Shown: positions 46,246 to 55,618 of the stretch, in pieces
Numbering within the stretch: the stretch's first letter is position 1
Layout: each line of letters starts with the position of its first letter
NCBI RefSeq assembly: GCF_011806455.1
Contig: NZ_JAATOT010000002.1
Coordinates: 372,001-436,000, forward strand
Length of the DNA stretch: 64,000 bases
Reading direction: 5' to 3'
Source: Celeribacter sp. HF31
GTDB taxonomy: Bacteria > Pseudomonadota > Alphaproteobacteria > Rhodobacterales > Rhodobacteraceae
Notes under the pieces: model-generated
What the model was told of the DNA's origin: nothing
Seen by the model: the letters and a program-made list of their open reading frames with translations, nothing else
The model's database searches: none
Translations under genes and position numbers: made by a program

Positions 46246-48018
46246 TTATTCCGCCGCATGCTGCGCCTCGCGCGACAGCGGCAGCACCATTTCAAAGGCC
46301 GCGCCCCCCGTGGGCCGGTTGCGCGCCATCAGACGCCCGCCCAGTTCGGCCACGATCCCCGACGAGATCGCAAGGCCAAGCCCCACCCCGTCGCCCGGCG
46401 CCTTGGTGGTGTAGAAAGGCTCGAACAGATCGTCGAGGTTTTCGATCCCCGTGCCATTGTCACGCACGGTCACGCTTGCTTGAGTGCCGCCCAAAACACC
46501 GCCGGTAACCATGATCTCGATCTGCGGCTCGTCCGAGGCTTTGCTGGCGTCAAAAGCGTTGCGCAACAGGTTCACCAAGACCTGCTCCAACCGCACCCGG
46601 TCGCCATCGACCATGACGGGTTCGGGCGGCAGGCTTTTGACGATCTCGACGGCACCCTGACGGAATTGCGGCTCCATCATCGAGAGCGCCGAGGACACGC
46701 AATCGCGCAGGTCGATCTCCTGCAATTGATCCGAGCCTTTGCGGGCGTAGGATTTCAACTGTTTGGTGATCGCGCCCATGCGTTCGATCAGATCGTCGAT
46801 GCGGCCGAAAGAGGCCAAAGCCTCCTCGGAACGCTTGCGTTTGATCAACAGCCGCGCGCCTGCGAGATAGGTTTTCATCGCGGCCAGAGGCTGGTTCAAC
46901 TCGTGGCTGACCGCCGCCGACATCTCGCCCAGCACGGCCAGTTTCGACGATTGTGCCAAGGTCTGTTCGGCGACCTCAAGACTTTTCTCCGCCCGTTTGC
47001 GCTCGGCGATCTCCCGTTGCAGGGCCGCGTTCAACTGGCGCAACTCGGCGCTTTCGCGCTGAAAAAGACCCGCCCGCGACACGGCGCGGCGCGAGGTCAT
47101 GTAGAAGGCGCCGGAGAGAAGAATGGCAAAGCCCATGATCTCAAGCGCCAGAAACCCGTTCACCCGCTCGCGCACCGAGGCGTAGGTGGTAAACGAGGTC
47201 ATCCGCCAGCCGCGAAACGGAATGCGGCTCTCCAGACGCATCACCGCCTCGCCGCCCAGATAGGTCTCATTCGGGTCCGGCGACCAATCCGTCGTCAGTT
47301 GAAAGGCGCGCTCGATGGCGGTGGGCGCATCGCGGGTGGCCAAAGCCTCGCCTTCGGATTTCGAGCGCCAGCGCGGTTCGGTCGAGAGGATGATATTGCC
47401 CTCGGAATTGACCACGATCACCGCATCCGAAATCCCCGCCCAGCTTTTCTCGAACTTGGCGAGATCGACTTTGACGACGATCACACCCGCGAGCGAGCTG
47501 TTCACATCAATGCGGCGCGAATAGCTGAACTCATAGGCGCCATTGTCCAGTTGCAGCGCCTTGAAAATTGTATCGTTGGAGCGCAAAGCATCAACGAAAT
47601 TCGGGCTTTGACGGTTGTTGGTGCCCAAAAGCGCGCGATCCGTGGCCGCGACCACCCGACCCGTTTCATCCAAAAGCGTGATCCCCGCGGCGCCGATTTC
47701 ATCGACATAGGTGATCAGGTGTTGCGAGGTCTGCCGAAAATCATTCGAGGTGAGCGCGCCGACCAGCACCGGGTCGCGTGACAAAAGCGTCGGCACGATG
47801 GAGTTTCGCTGCAATTCGCTCATCAGGTTGCCGGCGTAAAGCGCCTGACGCACCTCGGCGCGGTTGCGGGTCACGGTGGTATAGCGTTCTGTCAGCAGAA
47901 GGTTCGACACCCAGACCACGCCAATCGCGGCCATGACAAAACCGACCAGAGCCAGACGCCCGGTCCAGCCAATGGTGCGGGATCTTCCCGCGTCAGATTT
48001 TCCCCCAACATCACTCAT
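46246..48018 (-). CDS. dctB: DctB-like C4-dicarboxylate sensor histidine kinase
   Basis: A 590-residue membrane sensor kinase: one helix at about 18-40, a periplasmic double-PDC sensor (about 45-270, TLLDETGRVVAATDRALLG and VIVVNSEGNIILSTEPRW), a second helix (about 287-308), a coiled coil, the phospho-acceptor His in AVSHELNQPLAAMK, NLLRNAFDA and GVGLGLAISSGI. It senses succinate-type acids in its family. The start at 48018 (MSDVGGKS) is chosen because upstream codons look non-coding. No dctPQM transport genes are in the window. Confidence 0.88.
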   Translation of the reverse strand: MSDVGGKSDAGRSRTIGWTGRLALVGFVMAAIGVVWVSNLLLTERYTTVTRNRAEVRQALYAGNLMSELQRNSIVPTLLSRDPVLVGALTSNDFRQTSQHLITYVDEIGAAGITLLDETGRVVAATDRALLGTNNRQSPNFVDALRSNDTIFKALQLDNGAYEFSYSRRIDVNSSLAGVIVVKVDLAKFEKSWAGISDAVIVVNSEGNIILSTEPRWRSKSEGEALATRDAPTAIERAFQLTTDWSPDPNETYLGGEAVMRLESRIPFRGWRMTSFTTYASVRERVNGFLALEIMGFAILLSGAFYMTSRRAVSRAGLFQRESAELRQLNAALQREIAERKRAEKSLEVAEQTLAQSSKLAVLGEMSAAVSHELNQPLAAMKTYLAGARLLIKRKRSEEALASFGRIDDLIERMGAITKQLKSYARKGSDQLQEIDLRDCVSSALSMMEPQFRQGAVEIVKSLPPEPVMVDGDRVRLEQVLVNLLRNAFDASKASDEPQIEIMVTGGVLGGTQASVTVRDNGTGIENLDDLFEPFYTTKAPGDGVGLGLAISSGIVAELGGRLMARNRPTGGAAFEMVLPLSREAQHAAE

Positions 48019-48180
48019 GCGCACGAGATTACGCGGGCGCGGGCGCCCCCCGCAAGGGGAAGCCATCGACCCAAAACGCAGAAACGCCCCCTCGCGGGAG
48101 CGTTTTGAGCAAATTCTTGCTCTATTTCCTGCAAAGTATGGCGCTTTCACGCCACCTTCATCGAATACAAATGCACAAAT

Positions 48181-49059
48181 CTACTCCGACGCCTCGACAA
48201 GCTTCGACAACTGGCTGATCAGAAAGAATATATAATCCGCCATAATGAGAGCATTTAGACTGTTCAACTCAGAATCGTATCTAACATGCCCATGTATGGC
48301 TGCATGTCGATTGGGGATAGGATCAGACAAAAACCGCCCTATATCGTCAGGCGAATTTACGTGCTCATACATGTGCTCGTTAAGAGTTTTGAACAAATCG
48401 AATAAAGCAACGGGGCCGATCACTCGCCCGATCGGCAACTTCCCTACCGCATCGCGTAGCTCTTTTAGACTCGCGGCCTGCTCTTTAGGATCAATCTTAA
48501 ACGCCCGCCTGAATTCCATCTCAGCAGACGGCAATAGCGTCAAAACAGATGAACGATACAATCCTGTCTCGTGACATTTTAACGCAGATCTGAAATCCGC
48601 CTTGGCATCTTCACTTATCTCGTAGGTTTCAACATTCGCCCTAAAGACGTCTCCTACCCGGTCCCATTCTGTAGAGTAATAATGCATTACGTCTGAGGGA
48701 AAGAGTTCAGGAGACTCCGGATTAAATCGATCCCATGGGGTTGAGAGATGAGGCAATATCCCATGCTCTTGCAACGGCTTTTTAGCTTCAGAATGCTGAA
48801 ATAGCGCGACGAACAAAGGTTTGAGCTTTTCTAGCGTAGATTCCAAGTCCTGCTGTCGAGACAACCAAGCCTTAGCTACGCCTTTCGTAACGTCCTTGAA
48901 GGGCTCCAATTCAACTTCCAAACGCAAGCTAAAAGCCGCGATGGCCTGAGTTAAATCCCGTATGCCATTTACAATCTCTTGAGCCGGAATTTGCATTTCA
49001 ACGTTATAGGAAGGTATTACGACAAGACTATCGTTTTGATTATTTTGATCTTTTAACAT
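48181..49059 (-). CDS. orphan protein with HEPN-like RX4H motif
   Basis: A 292-residue cytosolic protein, visibly lower in G+C than its neighbours and standing alone, which suggests transfer. The C-terminal part (about 155-285) has the pattern of HEPN-type proteins: YRSSVLTLLPSAEMEF, then NRHAAIHGHVRYDSELNSLN with Arg251-X4-His256, then a hydrophobic helix. HEPN domains are often RNases in toxins and phage-exclusion systems. The N-terminal half is helical (about 30-95) without a known family. The function is not known; a defence role is inference. Confidence 0.7.
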   Translation of the reverse strand: MLKDQNNQNDSLVVIPSYNVEMQIPAQEIVNGIRDLTQAIAAFSLRLEVELEPFKDVTKGVAKAWLSRQQDLESTLEKLKPLFVALFQHSEAKKPLQEHGILPHLSTPWDRFNPESPELFPSDVMHYYSTEWDRVGDVFRANVETYEISEDAKADFRSALKCHETGLYRSSVLTLLPSAEMEFRRAFKIDPKEQAASLKELRDAVGKLPIGRVIGPVALFDLFKTLNEHMYEHVNSPDDIGRFLSDPIPNRHAAIHGHVRYDSELNSLNALIMADYIFFLISQLSKLVEASE

Positions 49060-49144
49060 TGGCTCTTTCCTTAAGAGTCACGGAGAATGTGCTGAGAGAC
49101 AGCAAGCTTTCAATCACACTAACACTCTGTAGCCACATAATAGC

Positions 49145-49174
49145 AAAAAACGCGCCCGAATGAGCGCGTTTAAA
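49145..49174 (-). terminator. purQ terminator
   Basis: AAACGCGC (49148-49155) pairs with GCGCGTTT (49164-49171). On the minus strand the stem ends in a T run (complement of 49145-49150), placed about 25 bp after the purQ stop. Confidence 0.8.
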
Positions 49175-49197
49175 ATTCATCAAATTTCAGCCTCAGA

Positions 49198-49866
49198 TCA
49201 GGCGGAAACCACCGCATCGAGCAGCGAGGTGAAGAAAGCCTTGCCGTCTTCATTGCCATGCGCAGCCTCGGCAGCCCGTTCCGGGTGCGGCATCATGCCA
49301 AGCACACGGCGGTTATCCGACAGGATGCCCGCGATGTTGCGCTTGGAGCCGTTCGGGTTGTCGAGATAGCGGAACGCCACAAGGCCCTCGCCCTCAAGCC
49401 GGTCGAGCGTGTCCTCGTCGGCGGTGAAATTGCCATCATGGTGGGCAATCGGGATGCCGATGTGCTGGCCTTGGGCGTAAGCCGAGGTATAGGGGCTGTC
49501 GGTGGTCTCGACCGCCAGACCCACGGTGCGGCAGATGTATTTCAGACCGGCGTTGCGCAAAAGAGCGCCCGGCAACAGCCGCGCTTCGGTCAGGACCTGA
49601 AAGCCGTTGCAGATGCCAAAGGCATAGCCGCCACGTTCAACGTGGGCCTTGAGCGCCTTCGTGATCGGCGAATTGGCCGCAATCGCTCCACAGCGCAGGT
49701 AGTCGCCATAGGAAAAGCCGCCCGGAACCCCGATCACATCGATACCGGCCGGAAGATCGGCCTCTTTGTGCCAGACCATGGTGACATCGGCGCCCGCCTG
49801 TTTCAGCGCCATGGCCATGTCGCGGTCACAGTTGGAACCAGGGAATTGCAGAACGGCGGCTTTCAT
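49198..49866 (-). CDS. purQ: phosphoribosylformylglycinamidine synthase, glutaminase subunit
   Basis: A 222-residue class I glutamine amidotransferase that feeds ammonia to PurL in purine synthesis. The nucleophile Cys is in [29 protein letters not shown] is the N-terminal signature and MMPHPERA holds the catalytic His and Glu. PurS is encoded nearby at 51552, as in the three-part PurL/PurQ/PurS enzyme. The start at 49866 follows CAGGAGTCCC. Confidence 0.95.
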   Translation of the reverse strand: MKAAVLQFPGSNCDRDMAMALKQAGADVTMVWHKEADLPAGIDVIGVPGGFSYGDYLRCGAIAANSPITKALKAHVERGGYAFGICNGFQVLTEARLLPGALLRNAGLKYICRTVGLAVETTDSPYTSAYAQGQHIGIPIAHHDGNFTADEDTLDRLEGEGLVAFRYLDNPNGSKRNIAGILSDNRRVLGMMPHPERAAEAAHGNEDGKAFFTSLLDAVVSA

Positions 49867-49979
49867 CGGGCGGGACTCCTGTGAGGGCGGTTTATGCGCC
49901 TGATACGCGTTGTCCCTCGCCTGTTCAAGACTCTTCGCGTGCCCCAAAGCCCGCAACGCGCTTTGTCATTCGGGACAGG

Positions 49980-50876
49980 TTATTCGGGCCAATCGACCAG
50001 AGGGATGATTTTCTGGTCACAGGCGTCATCGACCACGCGGCGCTCCAGCACGTAGGCAAACCCGTCGAAGCGATAGCTTTCCTGGGTGAAACAATCGCCA
50101 AGGCCCCGCCCCTTGTAGAAACTGTCGAGCATGTGCGTGTCGCCCTGAATCCCCCAAAGCGCCAGTTCCGGCACCGCTTTGCCATGCTCATCCACTGCCG
50201 CACTGCGCACAGCATCCACGCCATCGAGGTCCGGCCCCAAAAGATAGACCTGAGAGCCGACATTATAGGCCGCCGTCCAACAGAGTTGCGACAGCACGCG
50301 CAGCTCCGGGTGGCCTTCGATCACTTGCGGGGCACCTTCCTTGTCGAACACGCCGGGCAAGGGGCCGTCGCAGATCTCCTCGGTGATCTTGCGCGCCTCA
50401 TCCTGCAAGGCCGCCCAATCGGGTTGGTGCAGCGTCAGCTTGCGATCCCCGATGCGGCCCTGTTGATCTTCGGCCCAAAGCAGCGCCGCCTTGATCCCCG
50501 CCAAAGACACGCCTTCGCTAAAGCCTTCGGCGGCGTAAACGATCTCAAGCGTGTTGCCGTCGAGCAGCGCCTCCGGGAAAGTGATCTCAACATCTTCGGG
50601 CAGGTCCAGCGCGGCCCCGTCGATCTGGATCGCCCCCTGCTCCAGCATCTCGCGATTGCGCAGACTCAGGACCCAATTCCCACGGTCATGGCCCCGCGCC
50701 AGCGACAGGATCGGATGCGCGCGCGGGGTCAGCGCGCAATAGTCCGGCCCGCATTCCGCCTGCCATTGCTTGTGGTGAAACCGCGCGACCTCTTGGGCGC
50801 TCGCCCTCTCAGGCGACATGAGCTGAACAACGGAAAGTGTCAGCACAGCGGTGGACAATTGGAGCGAAGAAAACAT
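49980..50876 (-). CDS. exported DUF1176 family protein
   Basis: A 298-residue exported protein with a signal peptide (to RASAQEV) and features of DUF1176: WQAECGPDYCALTP near the N-terminus, paired cysteines later (ITEEICDGPL, RVLSQLCWTAAYN, LGDCFTQESYRFDG, VDDACDQ), and a C-terminal repeated-looking half. The even number of Cys suggests periplasmic disulfides. The function is unknown. The start at 50876 follows AAAGG. Confidence 0.8.
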   Translation of the reverse strand: MFSSLQLSTAVLTLSVVQLMSPERASAQEVARFHHKQWQAECGPDYCALTPRAHPILSLARGHDRGNWVLSLRNREMLEQGAIQIDGAALDLPEDVEITFPEALLDGNTLEIVYAAEGFSEGVSLAGIKAALLWAEDQQGRIGDRKLTLHQPDWAALQDEARKITEEICDGPLPGVFDKEGAPQVIEGHPELRVLSQLCWTAAYNVGSQVYLLGPDLDGVDAVRSAAVDEHGKAVPELALWGIQGDTHMLDSFYKGRGLGDCFTQESYRFDGFAYVLERRVVDDACDQKIIPLVDWPE

Positions 50877-50948
50877 TGGGAAACCTTTTGATCTGAAACA
50901 GAGAAACACCCCTCTCATAGGACAGTGCCGCGCCCCTGCAAACCCCGC

Positions 50949-51407
50949 TTATCGCGTCACCCGCACCTGCCAGCAATTGTTGCGCGCGGATCGGATGTCG
51001 ACGAAGGCGATCTCGTCGCGCGCCAGAAGCGCCGCGCAATAGCTTTCAATCTCAGCCTGTGGCGTCACCCGCCCGGTGCCGTAGACGATGCGCTCGTCCA
51101 TGGAATAGCCCTTGATCAAATAGTCTGGAGACGTGGTCAGAACCTCCGGCAAGCCCTCACCCCGATAGGGCGCGCAATGGGCGGCACAGAGGAAAATCGG
51201 ACCGGTTTCCGCATAGGGATTGCGGGTCTCAAAAGGTCGATGCGCGCAAATCAACATGCCGTGGCCCTTGGGGATATTGCGCAGGCAATGCCGACAGGGC
51301 GCCGCCTCATAAGGGTTCAGCACATGCTCGGGCGCTTGCCCATTGGCATCGGGTTTGCCCAGTCGATAGGCATGGGCCGTGAGGGTGGGAAGTCCTTGAA
51401 AATTCAT
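50949..51407 (-). CDS. DUF1203 family protein
   Basis: A 152-residue protein of the DUF1203 type: YRLGKPDANGQAPE, the Cys pair APCRHCLRNIPKGHGMLIC and PYAETGPIFLCAAHCAPY. Cys and His positions suggest a metal site, but no function is known. It lies between the DUF1176 gene and purS on the minus strand and has its own short gaps on both sides. Confidence 0.8.
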   Translation of the reverse strand: MNFQGLPTLTAHAYRLGKPDANGQAPEHVLNPYEAAPCRHCLRNIPKGHGMLICAHRPFETRNPYAETGPIFLCAAHCAPYRGEGLPEVLTTSPDYLIKGYSMDERIVYGTGRVTPQAEIESYCAALLARDEIAFVDIRSARNNCWQVRVTR

Positions 51408-51493
51408 CGCGAAAGCTCCTGTTTATCTCTCCTGAGATAAGCGGAGCAGGACGCCGCTGGCGAACCGGAACTTGTGCAAAGTGATACGGAACG

Positions 51494-51523
51494 AAAAACG
51501 CCCGCCAAAACTCTGACGGGCGT
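51494..51523 (-). terminator. purS terminator
   Basis: ACGCCCG (51498-51504) and CGGGCGT (51517-51523) with a 12-base loop. On the minus strand the stem runs into TTTTT (complement of 51494-51498), about 30 bp after the purS stop. Confidence 0.8.
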
Positions 51524-51551
51524 CTTTAAAATGTTCAAACCGCCTTGCGGA

Positions 51552-51782
51552 TCAGAGCAATTCGACCCGGTAGCTTTCGATCACCGTGTTGGCGAGAAGC
51601 TTTTCGCACATCTCGTTGATCGAGGCTTCCGTGGTGCCATCGGCGAGATCGAGCTCGATCACCTTGCCTTGGCGAACTTCGTTCACGCCGTCAAAACCAA
51701 GCGCACCCAGCGCGTGTTGCACGGCGGCGCCTTGGGGGTCCAGAACACCGTTTTTCAGCATGACAAAAACGCGGGCTTTCAT
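51552..51782 (-). CDS. purS: phosphoribosylformylglycinamidine synthase subunit PurS
   Basis: A 76-residue subunit linking PurQ and PurL. It shows the full family pattern: MKARVFVMLKNGVLDPQGAA, ALGFDGVNEVRQGKVIEL and CEKLLANTVIESYRVE. It follows purC on the same strand by 33 bp, so the two form a small purine operon. Confidence 0.95.
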   Translation of the reverse strand: MKARVFVMLKNGVLDPQGAAVQHALGALGFDGVNEVRQGKVIELDLADGTTEASINEMCEKLLANTVIESYRVELL

Positions 51783-51815
51783 GGGTTTATCCTCTTTCGG
51801 GCAGTCTTTGAAAGT

Positions 51816-52577
51816 TCAGTTGATCAGCGTCGGCTTGTCGCCGATCGGGCCATTCGTCGGCAACACGCCCAGACGGCGCGCCACTTCCGTGTAGGCATCG
51901 GTCAGCGAGCCGAGATCGCGGCGGAACACATCCTTGTCGAGCTTCTGCCCGCTTTCGATGTCCCAGAGGCGGCAGGAGTCGGGGCTGATTTCATCGGCCA
52001 CGATCAGCCGCATGAAATCGCCATCCCAAACGCGCCCGATCTCGATTTTGAAGTCGATCAGCTTGATGCCCACGCCATACATCACACCGGACATATAGTC
52101 GTTCACACGCAGCGCCAGCGCCACAATGTCATCCATATCCTGCTGGGAGGCCCAGCCGAAGGCGATGATGTATTCTTCCGGCACCAGCGGATCGCCCAGA
52201 GCGTCGTCCTTATAGGAGAACTCGATAATGGGCCGCGGCAGGCGCATGCCTTCTTCGAGACCCAAACGTTTCGCCATGGACCCGGCGGCATAATTGCGCA
52301 CGATGACTTCGAGCGGGATGATCTCGCACTGGCGGATCAGCTGCTCGCGCATGTTCAGACGCTTGATAAAGTGGTTCGGGATGCCCAGAGACGTCAGGCC
52401 GGTCATGAAAAACTCGGACAGGCGGTTGTTGAGAACGCCCTTGCCCTCGATCGTCGCCTTTTTCTCGGCGTTGAACGCGGTGGCGTCATCCTTGAAATAC
52501 TGCACCAAAGTGCCCGGTTCCGGACCTTCGTAGAGCGTTTTCGCTTTGCCTTCGTAGATTTTCTTGCGGCGCGCCAT
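51816..52577 (-). CDS. purC: SAICAR synthetase
   Basis: A 253-residue phosphoribosylaminoimidazole-succinocarboxamide synthase, normal length. Signatures are [78 protein letters not shown]. It joins aspartate to CAIR in purine synthesis. The start has GGAGGCCCC upstream. The 262 bp before it to the next gene hold only leader and promoter sequence. Confidence 0.95.
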   Translation of the reverse strand: MARRKKIYEGKAKTLYEGPEPGTLVQYFKDDATAFNAEKKATIEGKGVLNNRLSEFFMTGLTSLGIPNHFIKRLNMREQLIRQCEIIPLEVIVRNYAAGSMAKRLGLEEGMRLPRPIIEFSYKDDALGDPLVPEEYIIAFGWASQQDMDDIVALALRVNDYMSGVMYGVGIKLIDFKIEIGRVWDGDFMRLIVADEISPDSCRLWDIESGQKLDKDVFRRDLGSLTDAYTEVARRLGVLPTNGPIGDKPTLIN

Positions 52578-52839
52578 GGGGCCTCCAAAAGCTGGTGGGG
52601 CCGGGAATCGATGCGACCGGCCACTTCAAATGCGCTCTTTAGGGCAAGGCGGCCTTCGGGGCAAGGTGGCCCGACCCGCGTGAGACGGAATTATGACACA
52701 TGTGCGCGCCCTCCCCTCCTGCCCGCAATCCCGTTTCAATCTCGCCTATAATTTAAACGAAACCTTGATCTATCTCCTTGTCCGACCGCGGCGCAGAGGG
52801 CATAATCTTAACCAAAGGTTGACTGAGGAGGAGCCCGCC

Positions 52840-53151
52840 ATGACCACCTTTGACGAACGCGAAGCGGCGTTTGAAAGCAAATATGCCCACGACTCCGCAA
52901 CTCAATTCCGCATCGAATCGCGCGCCAACAAAAAGCTCGCCATCTGGGCCGCCGAGAAGCTCGGCAAAACGCCTGCGGAGCTTGACGATTATATCAAGGA
53001 CGTGATCCGCGCCGACATGAAAGAGGCCGGTTACGAGGATGTGCTCACCAAAGTGGCCGAAGACTTGGGCGCCGCCGTGAACATGCAACAGCTGCGCGAG
53101 CTTTACAGCGGTTTCCTGAGCGCAGCCAAATCCGAGATGACGGAAAGCTGA
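52840..53151 (+). CDS. F1F0-ATPase zeta subunit (DUF1476), inhibitor protein
   Basis: A 103-residue helical protein. MTTFDEREAAFESKYAHDSA is the conserved N-terminal inhibitory segment of the alphaproteobacterial zeta subunit; LAIWAAEKLGKTPAELDDYI and DVLTKVAEDLG follow. In Paracoccus this protein blocks ATP hydrolysis by F1. The start at 52840 follows GAGGAGGAGCCCGCC. It is a single gene, divergent from purC. Confidence 0.92.
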   Translation: MTTFDEREAAFESKYAHDSATQFRIESRANKKLAIWAAEKLGKTPAELDDYIKDVIRADMKEAGYEDVLTKVAEDLGAAVNMQQLRELYSGFLSAAKSEMTES

Positions 53152-53491
53152 GCGCTTTTCCGTAGCGGCATCACGGTTCCATCCTGATCGCGTCACTCAA
53201 ACGTGACGCCTTGAGAGGCCTGCATTGCGAATGCGGGCCTTGTTCTGATACATCCCCCCCAATATCCGATAAGACGCCCCCGCAAAGCTTCCGGTCGCGC
53301 CAAAGCCCTGTCGACAGGTCCCGAAATGACCCGCGCCGGCAGGCTTTAATCGAATATTGGGAAAATGCGCTTAAGGCTCTCAACACCACCTCAGCGCTGC
53401 AAGACATGTGTGCTTCTCAAGGCACGCCTCCAAAGGTGTTGAGCAACAGGGCTCCGTTCAAGGAGCCAACAGGCCCGAAGGAGCGAATCCG
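53152..53491. promoter_or_regulatory. 340-bp gap with a long-range inverted repeat
   Basis: No gene is seen. CCCAATATCCGAT (53258-53270) and ATCGAATATTGGG (53349-53361) are inverted repeats with one mismatch, 78 bases apart. They could form the base of a long stem or two operator sites for the mprF-like gene that follows. Its ribosome site is GAAGGAG, before 53492. Confidence 0.4.
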
Positions 53492-55540
53492 ATGCGACAA
53501 AGCCAGATCGAGATTGAGGACAGCCTCAAACGCTCCGCCGCCCTGATACCGCCGTCTCCCGGTCGAAAATCCCGCGCAAAACCTGCGCTCTCGGATCGTC
53601 AAGGCGACCGCAAAGGCCTGCATAAACTCCTCGGAAAACAGATGGTGCCATTGGCCGTCATGGTGTTTTTCGCCTGGCTTTTGTGGGAGAAAGTCGCGCA
53701 TCTCGACATGAAAGCGGTGTTCGCCACCGTCGCCACCGTCACCCCCGGTCAGTGGGGGCTGGCAGGATTGGCCACGCTCGCCAGTTTCTGGGCCGTCGGC
53801 CAATATGACCGGGTGCTGCACGCTCAGCTCGGAACCGGCATTTCCGACAGTTCCGCCCGCAGTTCCGGCATCGTCGCCATTGGCCTGTCGCAGGCTTTGG
53901 GCTTTGGCGCGCTCACCGGCACGCTCATCCGCTGGCGCATGCTGCCCGAACTGACGCTCTGGCAGGCCGCGCGCCTCTCCGGCGCTGTCGCCTTGTCCTT
54001 TCTCATGGGCTGGGCGGTGATCGCCGCCATGGCGCTTTTGGTGTTTCAGCCCGAGGTGCCTTGGATGAAAACACTCGCGACCGGTGCCATCGCGCTTTTC
54101 CTCACGCTGGCCGCCCTCTCGATCTACCCGCCGCGCGCGTTGGTTCGCCTGCCTTGGCCCTCGATCAAGACCATGGTCACCGTCGTGGGCCTCGCCGCCA
54201 TCGACACGATCTGTGCCGGCCTCGCGCTTTATGTGCTTTTGCCCGATCACCTGCTGCTGCCACTGGGCCACACGGTGTCGGCCTATCTCTTCTCTCTCGG
54301 CGCCGGTCTCATCAGTTCGACCCCCGGCGGCGTTGGTCCCTTCGAGGCCACTCTGGCGTCCCTCCTGCCTGCGATTCCGCTCGAGCCGCTCTTGGGCGCC
54401 GTGGTCGCCTTTCGCCTGGTCTACTACGGGGTGCCGGCGGCGATTTCCGCGCTGTTCATCCTGCGTGGTCCCCGGCGCTGCAATCTCGCCCGCGAGCCGC
54501 ATCTGGTGAAAACCTCCTCCTCGCCCTACCTGTCGCCGCAACTCGAAGTGCAAATTTTTGCAGCCCCCCGCGCCGAGGCCGGGCTTTTGCGCACCCGCGA
54601 CTTCTCTCTACTGTCTGCCGCCGATGGCACGGCGCTGGGGCTTGCATCTCCGATCGGTCAGTCGCTGGTCATGCTGTCCGACCCACTGGCTGCGCATTGT
54701 CCGGCGCAAACCCGAGATGCGCTGTCGCGTGCCGCCACCCGGCGCTACCGCATGCCTGCGATCTACAAATGCGGCGCCCGCATGGCCGCCTCCGCCCGCC
54801 GCGCGGGCTGGCAAGTGCTGCCCACCGCCGAAGAAGCCTGGCTCATCCCGGCTGAGTTTAGTCTCGAAGGCTCCAAAACACGCCAATTGAGACGTGTTTT
54901 GCGCAAGGCCGAAGAGGGCCGCATTCGCGTCACCGAAGGCGCCCGTGAATTGCCTCTGGACCAAATGGACCGTGTGGCCGCCGAATGGCTCGCGATGCGC
55001 GGTCAGGAACGCGGGTTCTCCATGGGCACCTATGATCGCGATTACATTTCCTGTCAGCGCGTGTTCCTGGCCTGGCAAGGCACCAACCTCGTGGCCTTCG
55101 TGAGCTTCCATGAAAGCCGCAATGAGATGACGCTCGACCTGATGCGCACCGGCGAGGCCGCGCCCGATGGCACGATCCAGCTTTTGATCGTCAAAGCGAT
55201 TGAAGCCGCCCGCAAACAGGGCGTGCCGCGCCTGTCCTTGGCCGCCGTGCCGTGGCAAGGCGAAGATCGCAATGCCCTGACCCGCTGGCTGCGTCAGAAA
55301 TTTCTGTCCCGCTCCGGGGCCGCCGGTCTGCGCCGTTTCAAATCGGCCTTCGCGCCGCAGTGGGAAACGCTTTATCTGGCGGCACCTTCGCGGCTGGCCC
55401 TCACCGTGGCAGGCATGGACATCCTGCGTCGCGTGACAGCCCCGCCGCCGAAAGTGACCGCCAACCCGATGAAAGCCGCCCGCTCGGCCACCCACCCGAC
55501 GCTGCGGGTCACGAGGGCCCTCAAACTGCGCCGCAACTGA
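53492..55540 (+). CDS. MprF-like phosphatidylglycerol lysyltransferase/flippase, short form
   Basis: A 682-residue membrane protein. The N-terminal flippase-like part (about 50-340, eight or so helices) has GLSQALGFGALTGTLIRWRM and SSTPGGVGPFEATLASLLP. The soluble C-terminal DUF2156/GNAT-like synthase (about 370-650) has KTRQLRRVLRKAEEGRIRV, AEWLAMRGQERGFSMG and VAFVSFHESRNEMTLDLMR. MprF attaches an amino acid to phosphatidylglycerol. It is shorter than usual MprF/LpiA (about 850), apparently missing a set of helices between the two parts. The transferred amino acid is not predictable. Confidence 0.85.
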   Translation: MRQSQIEIEDSLKRSAALIPPSPGRKSRAKPALSDRQGDRKGLHKLLGKQMVPLAVMVFFAWLLWEKVAHLDMKAVFATVATVTPGQWGLAGLATLASFWAVGQYDRVLHAQLGTGISDSSARSSGIVAIGLSQALGFGALTGTLIRWRMLPELTLWQAARLSGAVALSFLMGWAVIAAMALLVFQPEVPWMKTLATGAIALFLTLAALSIYPPRALVRLPWPSIKTMVTVVGLAAIDTICAGLALYVLLPDHLLLPLGHTVSAYLFSLGAGLISSTPGGVGPFEATLASLLPAIPLEPLLGAVVAFRLVYYGVPAAISALFILRGPRRCNLAREPHLVKTSSSPYLSPQLEVQIFAAPRAEAGLLRTRDFSLLSAADGTALGLASPIGQSLVMLSDPLAAHCPAQTRDALSRAATRRYRMPAIYKCGARMAASARRAGWQVLPTAEEAWLIPAEFSLEGSKTRQLRRVLRKAEEGRIRVTEGARELPLDQMDRVAAEWLAMRGQERGFSMGTYDRDYISCQRVFLAWQGTNLVAFVSFHESRNEMTLDLMRTGEAAPDGTIQLLIVKAIEAARKQGVPRLSLAAVPWQGEDRNALTRWLRQKFLSRSGAAGLRRFKSAFAPQWETLYLAAPSRLALTVAGMDILRRVTAPPPKVTANPMKAARSATHPTLRVTRALKLRRN

Positions 55541-55618
55541 GCCTGCTGTCGCCCATCCGCTTTGCCACTTGGCCGAAAAAGTTTTAGGACGTCAGACATT
55601 ACCTTTGCCGGAGGCCGC

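Noticed and set aside
44541-47781. Two large plus-strand frames of 655 and 582 codons
   Set aside because: Antisense to the dctD and dctB genes, with no ribosome site and no recognisable protein features.
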